Source: Pseudozobellia thermophila (GTDB lineage Bacteria; Bacteroidota; Bacteroidia; Flavobacteriales; Flavobacteriaceae). From it: a stretch of 64,000 nucleotides of DNA. Both the position numbers and the translations under genes were made by a program. Shown piece after piece: positions 36,397-45,652 of this stretch (position 1 is its first letter; each line of letters starts with the position of its first letter). A model generated the notes under the pieces. It did not search any database and had not been told where the DNA came from. It worked only from the letters and a program-made list of their open reading frames with translations. The stretch is taken from positions 248,001 through 312,000 of the forward strand of contig NZ_FQYU01000002.1 in NCBI RefSeq assembly GCF_900141855.1. The letters are read 5' to 3'.

Positions 36397-36469
36397 GGCA
36401 ACCAAACCAACTCAAACAAAATTCTAAGATCTAATTTGCTATGGTTTGCTCTTCTATACCTCAATTGGT

Positions 36470-37969
36470 TCAACTATAGGTGCGGTCGTGCGATTGCAGT
36501 GCATTCCATTGATCGGTAGGGGCAAAATAACTCTTGTCTTTCGGATGTACGTGCTTTTTCAGCACCTCCTCGTTCAGTTCGATGCCCAGGCCAGGAGCCG
36601 TTAGCGGCACGGTGGCAAAGCCCTTGTCGATCATTTTAAAGCCGCCTACGGTAGTAACCAGGTCTTCCCACCAGGGCAGGTCGACCGAATGGTGCTCAAG
36701 GGCCAAGAAATTCTGTGAGGCCGCGGCACAATGTACGTTAGCCATAAAGGAAACGGGAGTACCCGCTTGGTGCATGGCCATGGCGATACCAAATTCCTCG
36801 GCATAATCGGCAATTCGCTTGGTCTCCAAAAGACCGCCCGAAGAGGCCAGGTCGGGGTGCACGATATCTACGGCCCGCTCATGAATAAGCGGTAAAAAGT
36901 CTTTTAACAAATAGATATCCTCCCCGGTAGTGGTCGGGGTTTCGATAGACCGGGTTATTTCCTTCCATTGTTCGGTGTATTGCCAGGGTACCATATCTTC
37001 AAACCATGCCAAACGATATTTTTCGAGGGCCTTGGCCAAACGAATGTTATTGTTCATATCGAAATGTCCGTAATGGTCGGTAGAAATAGGAATCTCATAT
37101 CCTACCATATTCCTGACGTCCTCTACCACTTGCTGCAAATGCTCAAGGCCTTTTTCGGTAATCTGTATTTGGGTAAACGGATGCATGGTATTGCCATAGG
37201 ACATAAAGTTTCTACGATCCCCCCACTGGTTGAGGTTGCCTTTCGAATCTTCCCAAAACTTGCCGTTGACAACCGTATCCTTCATTCCCTTCAACTCGGC
37301 TATCGACACATCCATCTTTAACCAGGTATACCCCTGTTCCTTTACCCTGAAATTGATCAGGCGCTGCTGTTCCTCGGGAGAGCTGGCCTCCGGGGTGTCG
37401 GCGTAGAGTCTAACCTTGTCCCTGTACCTACCTCCCAAAAGTTGCCATGCGGGCACATTGTAGGCCTTGCCGCATAAATCCCACAAGGCCATTTCAACGG
37501 CGCAGACCCCCCCGGCCTGTCGGGCCGGGCCACCAAATTGTTTTATACTTTTAAAGATCTTTTCAACATTGCAGGGGTTTTTACCCAAAATCCGACTTTT
37601 AAGCATCAGGGCATACCTAACATCACCGGCATCCCGCACTTCTCCCAGACCGTGAATACCTTGATTGGTCTCGATCTTTATGATGGGCGTACCCCCCATC
37701 ACATTGGTCACCACATAGCGCATATCGGTAATCTTCAATTCGGAGGGGGCCGATGCCCTGTTTACCTTTGAAGTGGTTTCGGCCACCCGGTCTTCGAAGG
37801 AATAGCCCATAAAACTCGATAGTGCTATACCCCCCAAGGCGGTTTTCTTTAAAAAATTTCTTCGGTCGTCACCGGTTTTTGGGTCTTTTATCTCCGCCTG
37901 CAGCGAATCGGCATAGGCTTTTTCCTCTTTCTTGCTTTTAGCTATGAGCTCTTGTAACGTGTTCTTCAT
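36470..37969 (-). CDS. Tat-exported enolase-superfamily sugar acid dehydratase
   Basis: A 499-residue protein. The first 55 residues hold a charged leader and a twin-arginine signal (DRRNFLKK, Arg36-Arg37) with a hydrophobic stretch. The rest is a mandelate racemase/enolase-superfamily enzyme of the galactonate/mannonate dehydratase kind: Lys218-x-Asp220 on the first active-site strand, metal ligands probably Asp298, Glu324 and Glu350, and a His400/Asp373 dyad. The segment after Asp298 reads HYGH rather than the FHGR of galactonate dehydratase, so specificity may differ. It should dehydrate an aldonate to a 2-keto-3-deoxy acid, in the periplasm. It follows SusD by 34 bases. Confidence 0.85.
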   Translation of the reverse strand: MKNTLQELIAKSKKEEKAYADSLQAEIKDPKTGDDRRNFLKKTALGGIALSSFMGYSFEDRVAETTSKVNRASAPSELKITDMRYVVTNVMGGTPIIKIETNQGIHGLGEVRDAGDVRYALMLKSRILGKNPCNVEKIFKSIKQFGGPARQAGGVCAVEMALWDLCGKAYNVPAWQLLGGRYRDKVRLYADTPEASSPEEQQRLINFRVKEQGYTWLKMDVSIAELKGMKDTVVNGKFWEDSKGNLNQWGDRRNFMSYGNTMHPFTQIQITEKGLEHLQQVVEDVRNMVGYEIPISTDHYGHFDMNNNIRLAKALEKYRLAWFEDMVPWQYTEQWKEITRSIETPTTTGEDIYLLKDFLPLIHERAVDIVHPDLASSGGLLETKRIADYAEEFGIAMAMHQAGTPVSFMANVHCAAASQNFLALEHHSVDLPWWEDLVTTVGGFKMIDKGFATVPLTAPGLGIELNEEVLKKHVHPKDKSYFAPTDQWNALQSHDRTYS

Positions 37970-38003
37970 TTTTAGTAGTGTTTTTTTGGTTATATCGATT
38001 CCG

Positions 38004-39536
38004 TTATTGATCCCACCATACCTTGGTCTCGAGGTTATCGGGGCCCATTCGGGATACTGCGGCGCTTAGGTTTTCGTTGTTGGTCGCCACCTCTGAATTG
38101 GGGTAGGTCAACCGATTTATAAATGGTGTGCCGATATCCTGGGCAGGATATGGGTTGCTATCAAGGTCGGGAAACCCGCTTCGGCGAAAGTTGGCAAAGG
38201 CCTCGGGTCCGTTTAAAAAACACGATACCCAATATTGGTTGTTTATTTGTTCAATGGCATTGCCCGCATCAAAGGGATTGTCGGCCAGATACGTTTGAAT
38301 GTCCACATCGGCTATCGCAACCTCCTCGTCGTACTCGGCCATCAGCTGCATATGTGCCGTAACCCCTTGGTTGTAGTAATCCTCGGGATTGCCCGTAACC
38401 CATCCGCGAACGGCGGCCTCGGCCAACAAGAGTTGGGTTTGGCTGTAGGTTAGCACATAAATTGGGGCCGTTTGCTTGGCCACCCTAAAGCGGTCTATTT
38501 GCGTAAAATCGTAAAAACTGGCCAAACCGAGGTCGTCGACTACCGTTCCGATGGTACCGTTGTCGTAGCCCAAGGGCATGCCCACTTGCTCCGCGGGATC
38601 TTTGGACCCTGTTTCTATGACCTGTTCGGGTCCCGAGGTAGCCCCGGTAAACCTCAAGGCCAACGACATAAGCCTGGGATCGTTCGTATCCCGTAGAAAT
38701 TCGACAAAGGTATCGACCATATAAAAGTTGTTGGCCTCGGTAGAATTCAGCAAAGACCCCGCATTATTGGTATAATTGCTATCGTGCCTGATGGCGTAAT
38801 TATCTTCATTGGATTGCATAAGTCCGCCACCAAAGGCCTCTGCCACGGTCTGTTCCGCCAATGAGGGATCGACCTCCGACAGGCGCATGCCCAATCGCAA
38901 TAACAAGGAATACCCAAAACGTTTCCATTTGCCAATATCGCCCGAGTACAATACTTCGCCCTTTTCGGCGGGAGCACTTTCGCTGAGGCCGGCACTGGCC
39001 TCCCTCACCTCTTTGATAAGGTCTGCGTAAATGGCTTCTTGGGAATCGTACCGGGGCAATACGATCTGTTCGGTAACCCCTTTACCCGCTTCAAAATAAG
39101 GGATATCGCCATATTCATCGGTCAAGATCATAAAGGTCAGGGCCTGGATCAATCGGGTCATGTGGAGTAAATTGGGTCTATCGGGAGCATCTTCGGCCTG
39201 TAACTGGCCTATGATGTCGCCCGTATTCTTAATCACGTTCTCGTAATACTTCACCCAATGGTCGTCGGTAACATCGCGGTTATCCTGATTGTAATTGGCA
39301 CCGGTAAGCACACCTGAGTTGGGAGAAATGACCTGTTGCACCACACCCATGTCAAAAATGATCTGCGCATTTGAAAACGAGGTGTTGACAATCGCGTTGT
39401 TCAATAAAAATATGGGATCTACACTATCGCTGGTCGGGTCGACCACATTGGTGTTTATTTCGTCGAAGTTCTTATCACATGAGATGACGAGGAAGAGGAC
39501 TCCTAACGTCAAAAATCTATTTATTGTGTTTTTCAT
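38004..39536 (-). CDS. SusD/RagB-type outer membrane lipoprotein
   Basis: A 510-residue lipoprotein with signal peptide and lipobox ending at Cys20 (LVISC). The sequence after it (DKNFDEINTNVVDPTSDSVD) and the helical TPR-like body with RLIQALTFMILTDEYGDIPYFEA fit the SusD-like_2 subgroup. It acts as the substrate-binding lid of the SusC transporter at the cell surface. The C-terminal block with YWVSCFLNGPEAFANFRRSGFP is also typical. Its gene starts 11 bases after SusC on the same strand. Confidence 0.93.
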   Translation of the reverse strand: MKNTINRFLTLGVLFLVISCDKNFDEINTNVVDPTSDSVDPIFLLNNAIVNTSFSNAQIIFDMGVVQQVISPNSGVLTGANYNQDNRDVTDDHWVKYYENVIKNTGDIIGQLQAEDAPDRPNLLHMTRLIQALTFMILTDEYGDIPYFEAGKGVTEQIVLPRYDSQEAIYADLIKEVREASAGLSESAPAEKGEVLYSGDIGKWKRFGYSLLLRLGMRLSEVDPSLAEQTVAEAFGGGLMQSNEDNYAIRHDSNYTNNAGSLLNSTEANNFYMVDTFVEFLRDTNDPRLMSLALRFTGATSGPEQVIETGSKDPAEQVGMPLGYDNGTIGTVVDDLGLASFYDFTQIDRFRVAKQTAPIYVLTYSQTQLLLAEAAVRGWVTGNPEDYYNQGVTAHMQLMAEYDEEVAIADVDIQTYLADNPFDAGNAIEQINNQYWVSCFLNGPEAFANFRRSGFPDLDSNPYPAQDIGTPFINRLTYPNSEVATNNENLSAAVSRMGPDNLETKVWWDQ

Positions 39537-39547
39537 GATGCTCTCCT

Positions 39548-42500
39548 TTAAAATTTGCAGTTAAGGTTCAAACCAATGCTTCTTGTCGTCGGAACACCGG
39601 TAGATTCGAGGCCCGATACATTGTCAGAACTGTAGCCGAACGAATCGGGGTCGATATTGGGAACCCATTTTTTAATGATGAAAACATTGTTTGCGAACAA
39701 GCTGAGGCTTACGCCCTTAAAGAAGGTTTGGTCCCTTAAAAGATTCGAGAAATCGTACCCTAGGGTCAGTTGCCTGAATTTCCAATAACCGCTGTCGTAT
39801 ACAATGGGCTCTATAAGCTGCTGTGACCTTACCACCTCCCAATAGGTTTGGGCCGGTGTACTGGCCGTATTGGGTTCCCCGGCTTGGTTGACGCCATCTC
39901 CGGTAACACCGCCTTCCCTACCTTCGAGGGTCATTTTATGGAGTCCGTGACGGGTAGCGTTGAAATTCGTTCCCGAGATCATTTTGCCCCCCAACTTAAA
40001 ATCGATCAAGAACGATGCGTTGAAATTCTTGTACCTGAAGGCATTGGTTATACCCCCGACCCACTTGGGCAGGGCACTTCCGAAGAAAACGATATCGTCG
40101 GAGCGAAGGGGCCGACCATCATCGGCAAAAATCTGCCGTCCTTGGTCATCAAATTTGTAGCCGAAGCCCGCCAACTGGCCGATCTCCTCACCGACGACTT
40201 GGTACAAAAATCCATTGAAGGCATGGGTACCGACCACTATACTTTCACCCGGGGTATCGGTAAGCAGGCTAATGACCTCGGTCTTGTTGTAAGAGGTGTT
40301 CAGGGTCAGTTCCCACTGAAAATCCTCGTTTCTGACCGGTATCAGGCTTAAGAGGGCCTCAACCCCGTCGCTTCGGCTCTCCCCGCTATTGATCAAGGTG
40401 CTTATAAAGCCGGAGGCATTTGAGATTTGTGCGGGTATGATCTGGTCGAAGGTCGATTTACGGTAAACACTCAGGTCGAGATTTACCCGCGAATCGAACA
40501 TGCGCAGATCGATACCGATTTCCGTTTCCTTGACCCGCATCGGCCTTAGGTTCGGATTGGGCAAGGTACTGGTGTTCGGTGCCGCCACAGGCTGTAATTG
40601 CCCGTCTGAATTGGCGAAAAGGTTCGAATTGATATTGTAGAACAATGCGTCGGAATACGGCGGCACATCGGTATCGCTGCCCACTTCGGCATAGGCTGCC
40701 CGCAACTTCCCGAAAGTCAGCCACTCCGAATCTTCGAAGGCGTTGGAAAACACGTAGCTGGCAGAGACCGAAGGGTATAGGATGCTCCTGTTGTCGGGGG
40801 CCAAGGTCGTAAACCAATCGTTCCTTAAGGTCCCACTCAAATAATAGGTGTCTTTGTAGGAAAGGTCCATTGAACCGTACAAGGAGTTTACCCCTCTCTC
40901 CGATAGGCTATAGATCGGGTCTTTGACCCTGCCGTTCTGTACCGTGTAAAGATCCCGGATAATGAAGTCGGTGACGTTCACCCGATTGAGCTTCGAAACC
41001 CTTCTCATTTTGTTGCCCCCAAAGTTGACTCCCAGGCCGAAATCGTCGCCGAATTCCTTGTTGGCCGAAATCAGGAAGTCTACATTGGTTTCCCTAAACC
41101 TACGCACCTCTTGGGTATAGGTACCGTTCACGAAACCTTCCGGGGCCGGAGGCCTGGACGCCTGTCCGGTAGGATAGCCGTTATAATCCTGGTCCCTCGA
41201 CCAGTAATCTTGGCCCACCCTAATCTGGCCAAATAGCCATGGTAAAAAATTGTACTTCAGGGAGGCATTGCCAAAAATGCGATCGCGCTCGATGTGGTTG
41301 AATTGCTCGCTAAGGGTAAAATAGGGGTTGGTCCTATTTCTAAAGCGCGAATACACGAATTCATTTCCGTTCTCGTCGAACTTCTTCTCGTCCAAAAGGT
41401 CCAAGGGCATGGAATTGGCCATATTGTACAAGGCCACCGATATGGTATTGTCTTGTTGGCCTACATTGGGCGGATTGGTGTTCTTTTCGTTGGAATAATT
41501 GATATTGGTGGTAAAGGACAAGCTTTCGGTCAGTTCGTAACTCGCCCCCAATCCCACATTGATGCGTTTGAACTCGTTGTTGGGGGTAATGCCCTTACTT
41601 TCGAGGTTGGACAGGGATAGATTAAAGCCCCCTTTTTCCCCGTTGCCCGAAAGGCCGATGGAGTTGGTAATGTCCAAGCCGTGTCGGTAGAACTTTTTGA
41701 TCCTGTCGTACACGGGAACATAGGGTACCTCGACCCCATCGAACAATACTTGGGTCATTCCGGGTTCAAATTTTTCACCAAATGACCATTGGCCCGAGGT
41801 AGGGTTGGCCGTGGTGGGTCGTACCCCATTTTCGCCCTGTCCGTACTCGTATTGGTAGTCGGTAAAGTCCAAAGGAGTATGATCGGCCACGCTGAGGTTG
41901 TAGGTGACCCCGATACCTTGGCCGGTGCCCCTTGTTTTGGTAGTGATCATAATTACCCCGTCTTTGGCCCTAGACCCATAGAGGGCAGCGCCCGTGGCTC
42001 CTTTTAGAATGGTCATGCTTTCGATATCATCGGGATTGATACTTGAAAAGCCGTCACCCCCGTCGGAGTATACCCCTCCGCTGCTAGTGCCCAGTTCGCC
42101 ACTTCCGCCCGAACTACCGATATTGGTTCCAAAGCTGGTATTGTCGATGGGCACACCGTTTACCACGATCAAGGGATTATTGGTGCCCGAAATGGACGAT
42201 TGCCCCCTGATCCGCACTTTGGAAGAACCTCCGGGCCCGGTGCCCAAGGCCGAGACATTTACCCCTGCCACCTTGCCTTGCAGGGTGTTCATGAAATTTG
42301 ACGAGCGGTTGACATTTACATCCTCGGCATCGACCTTGGCCACGGAATAGCCCAACTTTCGGGTTTCTTGCTTGATTCCCAATGCGGTGACCACCACTTC
42401 GTCGAGGGACTCCGAATCTTCGGCAAGTTGGACATCGATCTTGGTCGATTCGCCCACCGGAACTTCCTTGGTGGCAAAGCCCAAGGAACTGAAGACCAAT

Positions 42501-43045
42501 GTGGCATTGGCACCCCGTGTGGTAATCGAATAATTTCCGTTGAAGTCGGTAGCCGTGCCATTGGTCGTACCTTTTTCCACCACCGAAACACTAGGCAAGG
42601 GCATGCCTTGGGCGTCGGTAACAATCCCCGATATCTCTTGTTGTATGTCGCCGGCCCCCAAGGTTTTGGCCCGAATTCCCAAAGTACCTTGTGTCAGGAT
42701 AATTTGGGTATCCAAAATCTCGAATGTTATGGGCGTGCCCTTGAACAAATCGGAGAGTACCCCGATCAACGGGGCCTTTACATAGCTTACGCTAACCTTT
42801 CTGTTGTAGTTTACCTGGTTATCGTTGTACAACACCTTAAAATCGGTCAGTGACTCAATTTCTTGCAAAACCTTTTCTATGGTTACGTTCTGCAGTTGAA
42901 GGGTGATTTCAATATCAGCCGAAGACGGGTTTCCTAGCGCTTGATAGAATATGATCGCAATAAGGCCGATGCTAAGTTTCATTTTTCGCTGTAACGGTAT
43001 TGGATAGGCAATATTCCCCCTTATCCAAGTGACTGGGTTTTTCAT
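39548..43045 (-). CDS. SusC/RagA-type TonB-dependent transporter with STN domain
   Basis: About 1165 residues from the ATG at 43045 (MKNPVTWIRGNIAYP); the frame is open to 43099 but the extra residues do not look like a signal. Domains in order: signal segment (KLSIGLIAIIFYQALG), an STN secretin/TonB short domain (about 45-115), a CarboxypepD_reg-like domain with SVVEKGTTNGTATDFNGNYS, the plug with VRIRGQSSISGTNNPLIVVNG and TILKGATGAALYGSRAKDGV, and the barrel ending GLNLNCKF. The STN domain means it signals through the FecR/ECF sigma pair encoded upstream when ligand binds. Confidence 0.93.
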   Translation of the reverse strand: MKNPVTWIRGNIAYPIPLQRKMKLSIGLIAIIFYQALGNPSSADIEITLQLQNVTIEKVLQEIESLTDFKVLYNDNQVNYNRKVSVSYVKAPLIGVLSDLFKGTPITFEILDTQIILTQGTLGIRAKTLGAGDIQQEISGIVTDAQGMPLPSVSVVEKGTTNGTATDFNGNYSITTRGANATLVFSSLGFATKEVPVGESTKIDVQLAEDSESLDEVVVTALGIKQETRKLGYSVAKVDAEDVNVNRSSNFMNTLQGKVAGVNVSALGTGPGGSSKVRIRGQSSISGTNNPLIVVNGVPIDNTSFGTNIGSSGGSGELGTSSGGVYSDGGDGFSSINPDDIESMTILKGATGAALYGSRAKDGVIMITTKTRGTGQGIGVTYNLSVADHTPLDFTDYQYEYGQGENGVRPTTANPTSGQWSFGEKFEPGMTQVLFDGVEVPYVPVYDRIKKFYRHGLDITNSIGLSGNGEKGGFNLSLSNLESKGITPNNEFKRINVGLGASYELTESLSFTTNINYSNEKNTNPPNVGQQDNTISVALYNMANSMPLDLLDEKKFDENGNEFVYSRFRNRTNPYFTLSEQFNHIERDRIFGNASLKYNFLPWLFGQIRVGQDYWSRDQDYNGYPTGQASRPPAPEGFVNGTYTQEVRRFRETNVDFLISANKEFGDDFGLGVNFGGNKMRRVSKLNRVNVTDFIIRDLYTVQNGRVKDPIYSLSERGVNSLYGSMDLSYKDTYYLSGTLRNDWFTTLAPDNRSILYPSVSASYVFSNAFEDSEWLTFGKLRAAYAEVGSDTDVPPYSDALFYNINSNLFANSDGQLQPVAAPNTSTLPNPNLRPMRVKETEIGIDLRMFDSRVNLDLSVYRKSTFDQIIPAQISNASGFISTLINSGESRSDGVEALLSLIPVRNEDFQWELTLNTSYNKTEVISLLTDTPGESIVVGTHAFNGFLYQVVGEEIGQLAGFGYKFDDQGRQIFADDGRPLRSDDIVFFGSALPKWVGGITNAFRYKNFNASFLIDFKLGGKMISGTNFNATRHGLHKMTLEGREGGVTGDGVNQAGEPNTASTPAQTYWEVVRSQQLIEPIVYDSGYWKFRQLTLGYDFSNLLRDQTFFKGVSLSLFANNVFIIKKWVPNIDPDSFGYSSDNVSGLESTGVPTTRSIGLNLNCKF

Positions 43046-43182
43046 ATCTTTGTTCGAATTTAGATGGTTATCATTAGTGTATATCACTCTAAATCGCAAT
43101 CGGGAAATGTGCCAGCATTTTCCGATTTTTTTTGATTTGAAGTGTTGGTTTTACAGCATCTTCATATCATAGGCATCTCTTT

Positions 43183-44340
43183 TTAAGGTTGGTAAATAAT
43201 GATCCTGTCCCCATTTATCGTAAAGGTCATGGGGTAGTTTTTGCTAAAGGCCTCAAATACCTGGGTAATGGTCTCGGTGTCGAAACTGGCATTGAAGCGT
43301 ATCGGGTTCAAGGCTTCGTACTGGTTGTCTATGCTGACATTATAGTTGCGCTCAAGCTTTTTGACGATGTCTTCGAAGGGCATATGGCTAAAAATAATCT
43401 TGCCGTTCATCCACCCGGTATGCAGGTCGGTGTCTACCTCCTTGAACACGAGTTTTTGGTCTTGTTTGCCCCATACCGCCATTTGTCCGGGAACCAAGCG
43501 CTTTGAATCTTCATCGAAGTCCGAAGATGTCGTAAAAAAGCCCACCGACCCTTCGACCAATACCGTTTTTACGCTATCGTCTTCGGGATATGCCGATAGG
43601 TTGAACTTGGTGCCCAAAACCTGAATGTTCAATTCGTTGGCATTGATAATAAAGGGGCTGGTTTCGTCCTTGGCCACGTTAAAATAGCCCTCCCCCTTCA
43701 AATAGACCTTTCGCTCCCTGCCCCTGACAAATTCGACCGGATATCTTAAGGTGCTTCCTGCATTGAGATGGGCCTTGGTACCATCGGACAGGATCAGGAC
43801 GAACCTTTTGCCATAGGGCACGTTTACCGTATTGTAGAGAATTTCCTTGGCCTTGCCGCCTTTGTGGTAAACCAGTTGGTTGCCTTGCAACAGACCTACC
43901 CGGTCGCCCTTCCTGTTATAAACCGATGCATTGCCCAGCTCTGAAATTGTTTTTACGGTTCCATCGGACAGTTCCAAGGTAATTTGGTCGCCCTTGTCCA
44001 CATTTCCCACGGTGCCCTGTCTAAAGTTGTGGTCCCAGTAGAAATACCCTAGGCCGAGAAATGTCAGTAGTACTGCGGCATACCTTGTCAATCGGAACAG
44101 GTTCGACCTTCTGGCCGAGCGTTTATCGCGGCGGATCTTGTCCAACAATATTCTTTTGGCTTTATCCGCATTATATCTACCCATAATATATCTTGTCGTG
44201 TAATCTATCTCTATATGCGACCGAAAGAGCTTGTGATAACGGCCCCGCGTTAGGCACAGGTTCAAATCGTCCAACTCTTCCGAAGCGATGGAATGCGACA
44301 AAAACTTAGCTAGGGAAATTTTAAAATCACACTTGTCCAT
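43183..44340 (-). CDS. FecR-type anti-sigma factor
   Basis: A 385-residue single-pass membrane protein. The cytoplasmic part (1-85) binds the sigma factor, the membrane segment is about residues 86-103, and the periplasmic part has a FecR domain (VNVPYGKRFVLILSDGTKAHLNAGS, GEGYFNV) and a C-terminal DUF4974 domain (MPFEDIVKKLERNYNVSI). It passes the signal from the STN domain of the SusC protein, encoded 137 bases downstream, to the ECF sigma factor. It is divergent from the sigma gene, whereas in most such systems sigma and fecR are co-directional. Confidence 0.93.
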   Translation of the reverse strand: MDKCDFKISLAKFLSHSIASEELDDLNLCLTRGRYHKLFRSHIEIDYTTRYIMGRYNADKAKRILLDKIRRDKRSARRSNLFRLTRYAAVLLTFLGLGYFYWDHNFRQGTVGNVDKGDQITLELSDGTVKTISELGNASVYNRKGDRVGLLQGNQLVYHKGGKAKEILYNTVNVPYGKRFVLILSDGTKAHLNAGSTLRYPVEFVRGRERKVYLKGEGYFNVAKDETSPFIINANELNIQVLGTKFNLSAYPEDDSVKTVLVEGSVGFFTTSSDFDEDSKRLVPGQMAVWGKQDQKLVFKEVDTDLHTGWMNGKIIFSHMPFEDIVKKLERNYNVSIDNQYEALNPIRFNASFDTETITQVFEAFSKNYPMTFTINGDRIIIYQP

Positions 44341-44451
44341 ATTGTGTTTTCTACAACTATTACGTACAATTATTAAACAACCCTAAATTTTTTTACCTTT
44401 TTTTTATACATTTAAACCCAAAAGCCCCATTTAAGAACCATTTTATCAATC

Positions 44452-45060
44452 ATGAACATTGATTACAACAACAACGGGATTTTAATCCAGCACCTAAAAA
44501 ACGGCCAAGAAAAAGCCTACGAATATTTGGTGGAGACTTACCACCATAGGCTCTGCGTCTATGCCAACAGCCTGGTCAACGACAAGGACCAAGCCGAGGA
44601 TATCGTACAGAATGTTTTTATCCGCACCTGGGAAAGAAGGTATAACCTTAAGCCCACTTTTACCATTAAGAGCTTTCTCTACAAATCGGTGCATAACGAG
44701 TTTATCGACCAATACCGGAAACAAAAATCGGTTACCGCCCTTGAAAAAAAATACATCGAGGAGCTGGAAAGGTTTTCGGAAAAGGATGAAGTGTTTTTTG
44801 AACGGTTATTGTCAATCGTTCAGGAAGAAATTCAAAACCTGCCCCCGAAATGCAGAAAAATTTTCTTGATGAGCAAGCAGGAAGGGTTTAGCAACATCGA
44901 GATCGCCGAACATCTGAATCTTTCCCAAAAGACCATAGAATATCATATTACCAAGGCCTTTGCCATACTCAGGCAGAAGGCCAGCCGCGATTTGGAACCG
45001 GTCTTGTTCCTCTTGTTCGGTTTCAACAAGAATAGGAAAATGGCATCTCCAACGGCTTAA
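44452..45060 (+). CDS. ECF RNA polymerase sigma factor, FecI/SigW type
   Basis: A 202-residue ECF sigma factor. Region 2 has DKDQAEDIVQNVFIRTWERR, and region 4 has NLPPKCRKIFLMSKQEGFSNIEIAEHLNLSQKTIEYHITKA with the helix-turn-helix. It should direct RNA polymerase to the SusC/D genes when released by FecR. It is transcribed away from fecR with 111 bases between the starts, a gap likely to hold both promoters. The C-terminal tail (LFLLFGFNKNRKMASPTA) follows region 4 and is not a known domain. Confidence 0.92.
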   Translation: MNIDYNNNGILIQHLKNGQEKAYEYLVETYHHRLCVYANSLVNDKDQAEDIVQNVFIRTWERRYNLKPTFTIKSFLYKSVHNEFIDQYRKQKSVTALEKKYIEELERFSEKDEVFFERLLSIVQEEIQNLPPKCRKIFLMSKQEGFSNIEIAEHLNLSQKTIEYHITKAFAILRQKASRDLEPVLFLLFGFNKNRKMASPTA

Positions 45061-45210
45061 GGGCCCTTGTCCTAAACATTTATCCGCACCCTGCCCAATA
45101 ACACGCCCGGTGTGAAATTTTTGGACCGCACTTTTTTATAAAGCCGTAAACTATTCTTATTTTGGGCAACATCGACCCTTAGGGTCCCAACCCATCAAAA
45201 ACCACGTCAC

Positions 45211-45648
45211 ATGAAAACCTTTGTAGTTCAGCTTCTTTTCTTAGGGCTAGGCCTTGTTTTTTCAACCTCCCTTTGCGCACAGGACACCGATCAAAGTGCC
45301 ATACGGTCTATACTGGACAAACAGGCAAGCGCTTGGTCGAACGGTGATTTGGAAGCTTTTATGCAAGACTATTGGAAATCCGATTCGCTTACGTATTTTA
45401 GCAGGGGCAGCATTACCAAGGGATGGGAGACCACCTTGAACAAGTATAAAAAGGGCTATCCTTCCAAAGCCCATACGGGCCAACTTACCTTCAAGATAGC
45501 CCAATTAACACAAATATCGGAAAATGCCTATTATGTAATGGGCGAATACTTTTTGACCAGAAAGGTGGGCAATGCCCATGGCACCTTCATGATCATTTTC
45601 AAGAAAATCGACGGCGAGTGGAAGATTATTGCCGATTCGTCGTGTTAG
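45211..45648 (+). CDS. Exported SnoaL/DUF4440-like protein
   Basis: A 145-residue protein with a Sec signal peptide (cut near residue 24, SLCAQD) and a SnoaL/DUF4440 fold: ILDKQASAWSNGDLEAFMQDYWKSD followed by the final strand MIIFKKIDGEWKIIADSSC. No catalytic role is known. It lies 150 bases after the sigma gene on the same strand and may belong to the same regulated locus. It is only distantly similar to the SnoaL-like protein at 34860-35294. Confidence 0.78.
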   Translation: MKTFVVQLLFLGLGLVFSTSLCAQDTDQSAIRSILDKQASAWSNGDLEAFMQDYWKSDSLTYFSRGSITKGWETTLNKYKKGYPSKAHTGQLTFKIAQLTQISENAYYVMGEYFLTRKVGNAHGTFMIIFKKIDGEWKIIADSSC

Positions 45649-45652
45649 CTTG

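Noticed and set aside
26446-45060. Recent horizontal transfer of the sugar-acid locus
   Set aside because: No integrase, transposase, tRNA target site or flanking repeat was seen, and composition looks like the neighbours by eye.
45061-45210. Possible terminator after the ECF sigma gene
   Set aside because: The best stem (ACAC/GTGT) has four base pairs; the following T-rich part is not enough to call it.
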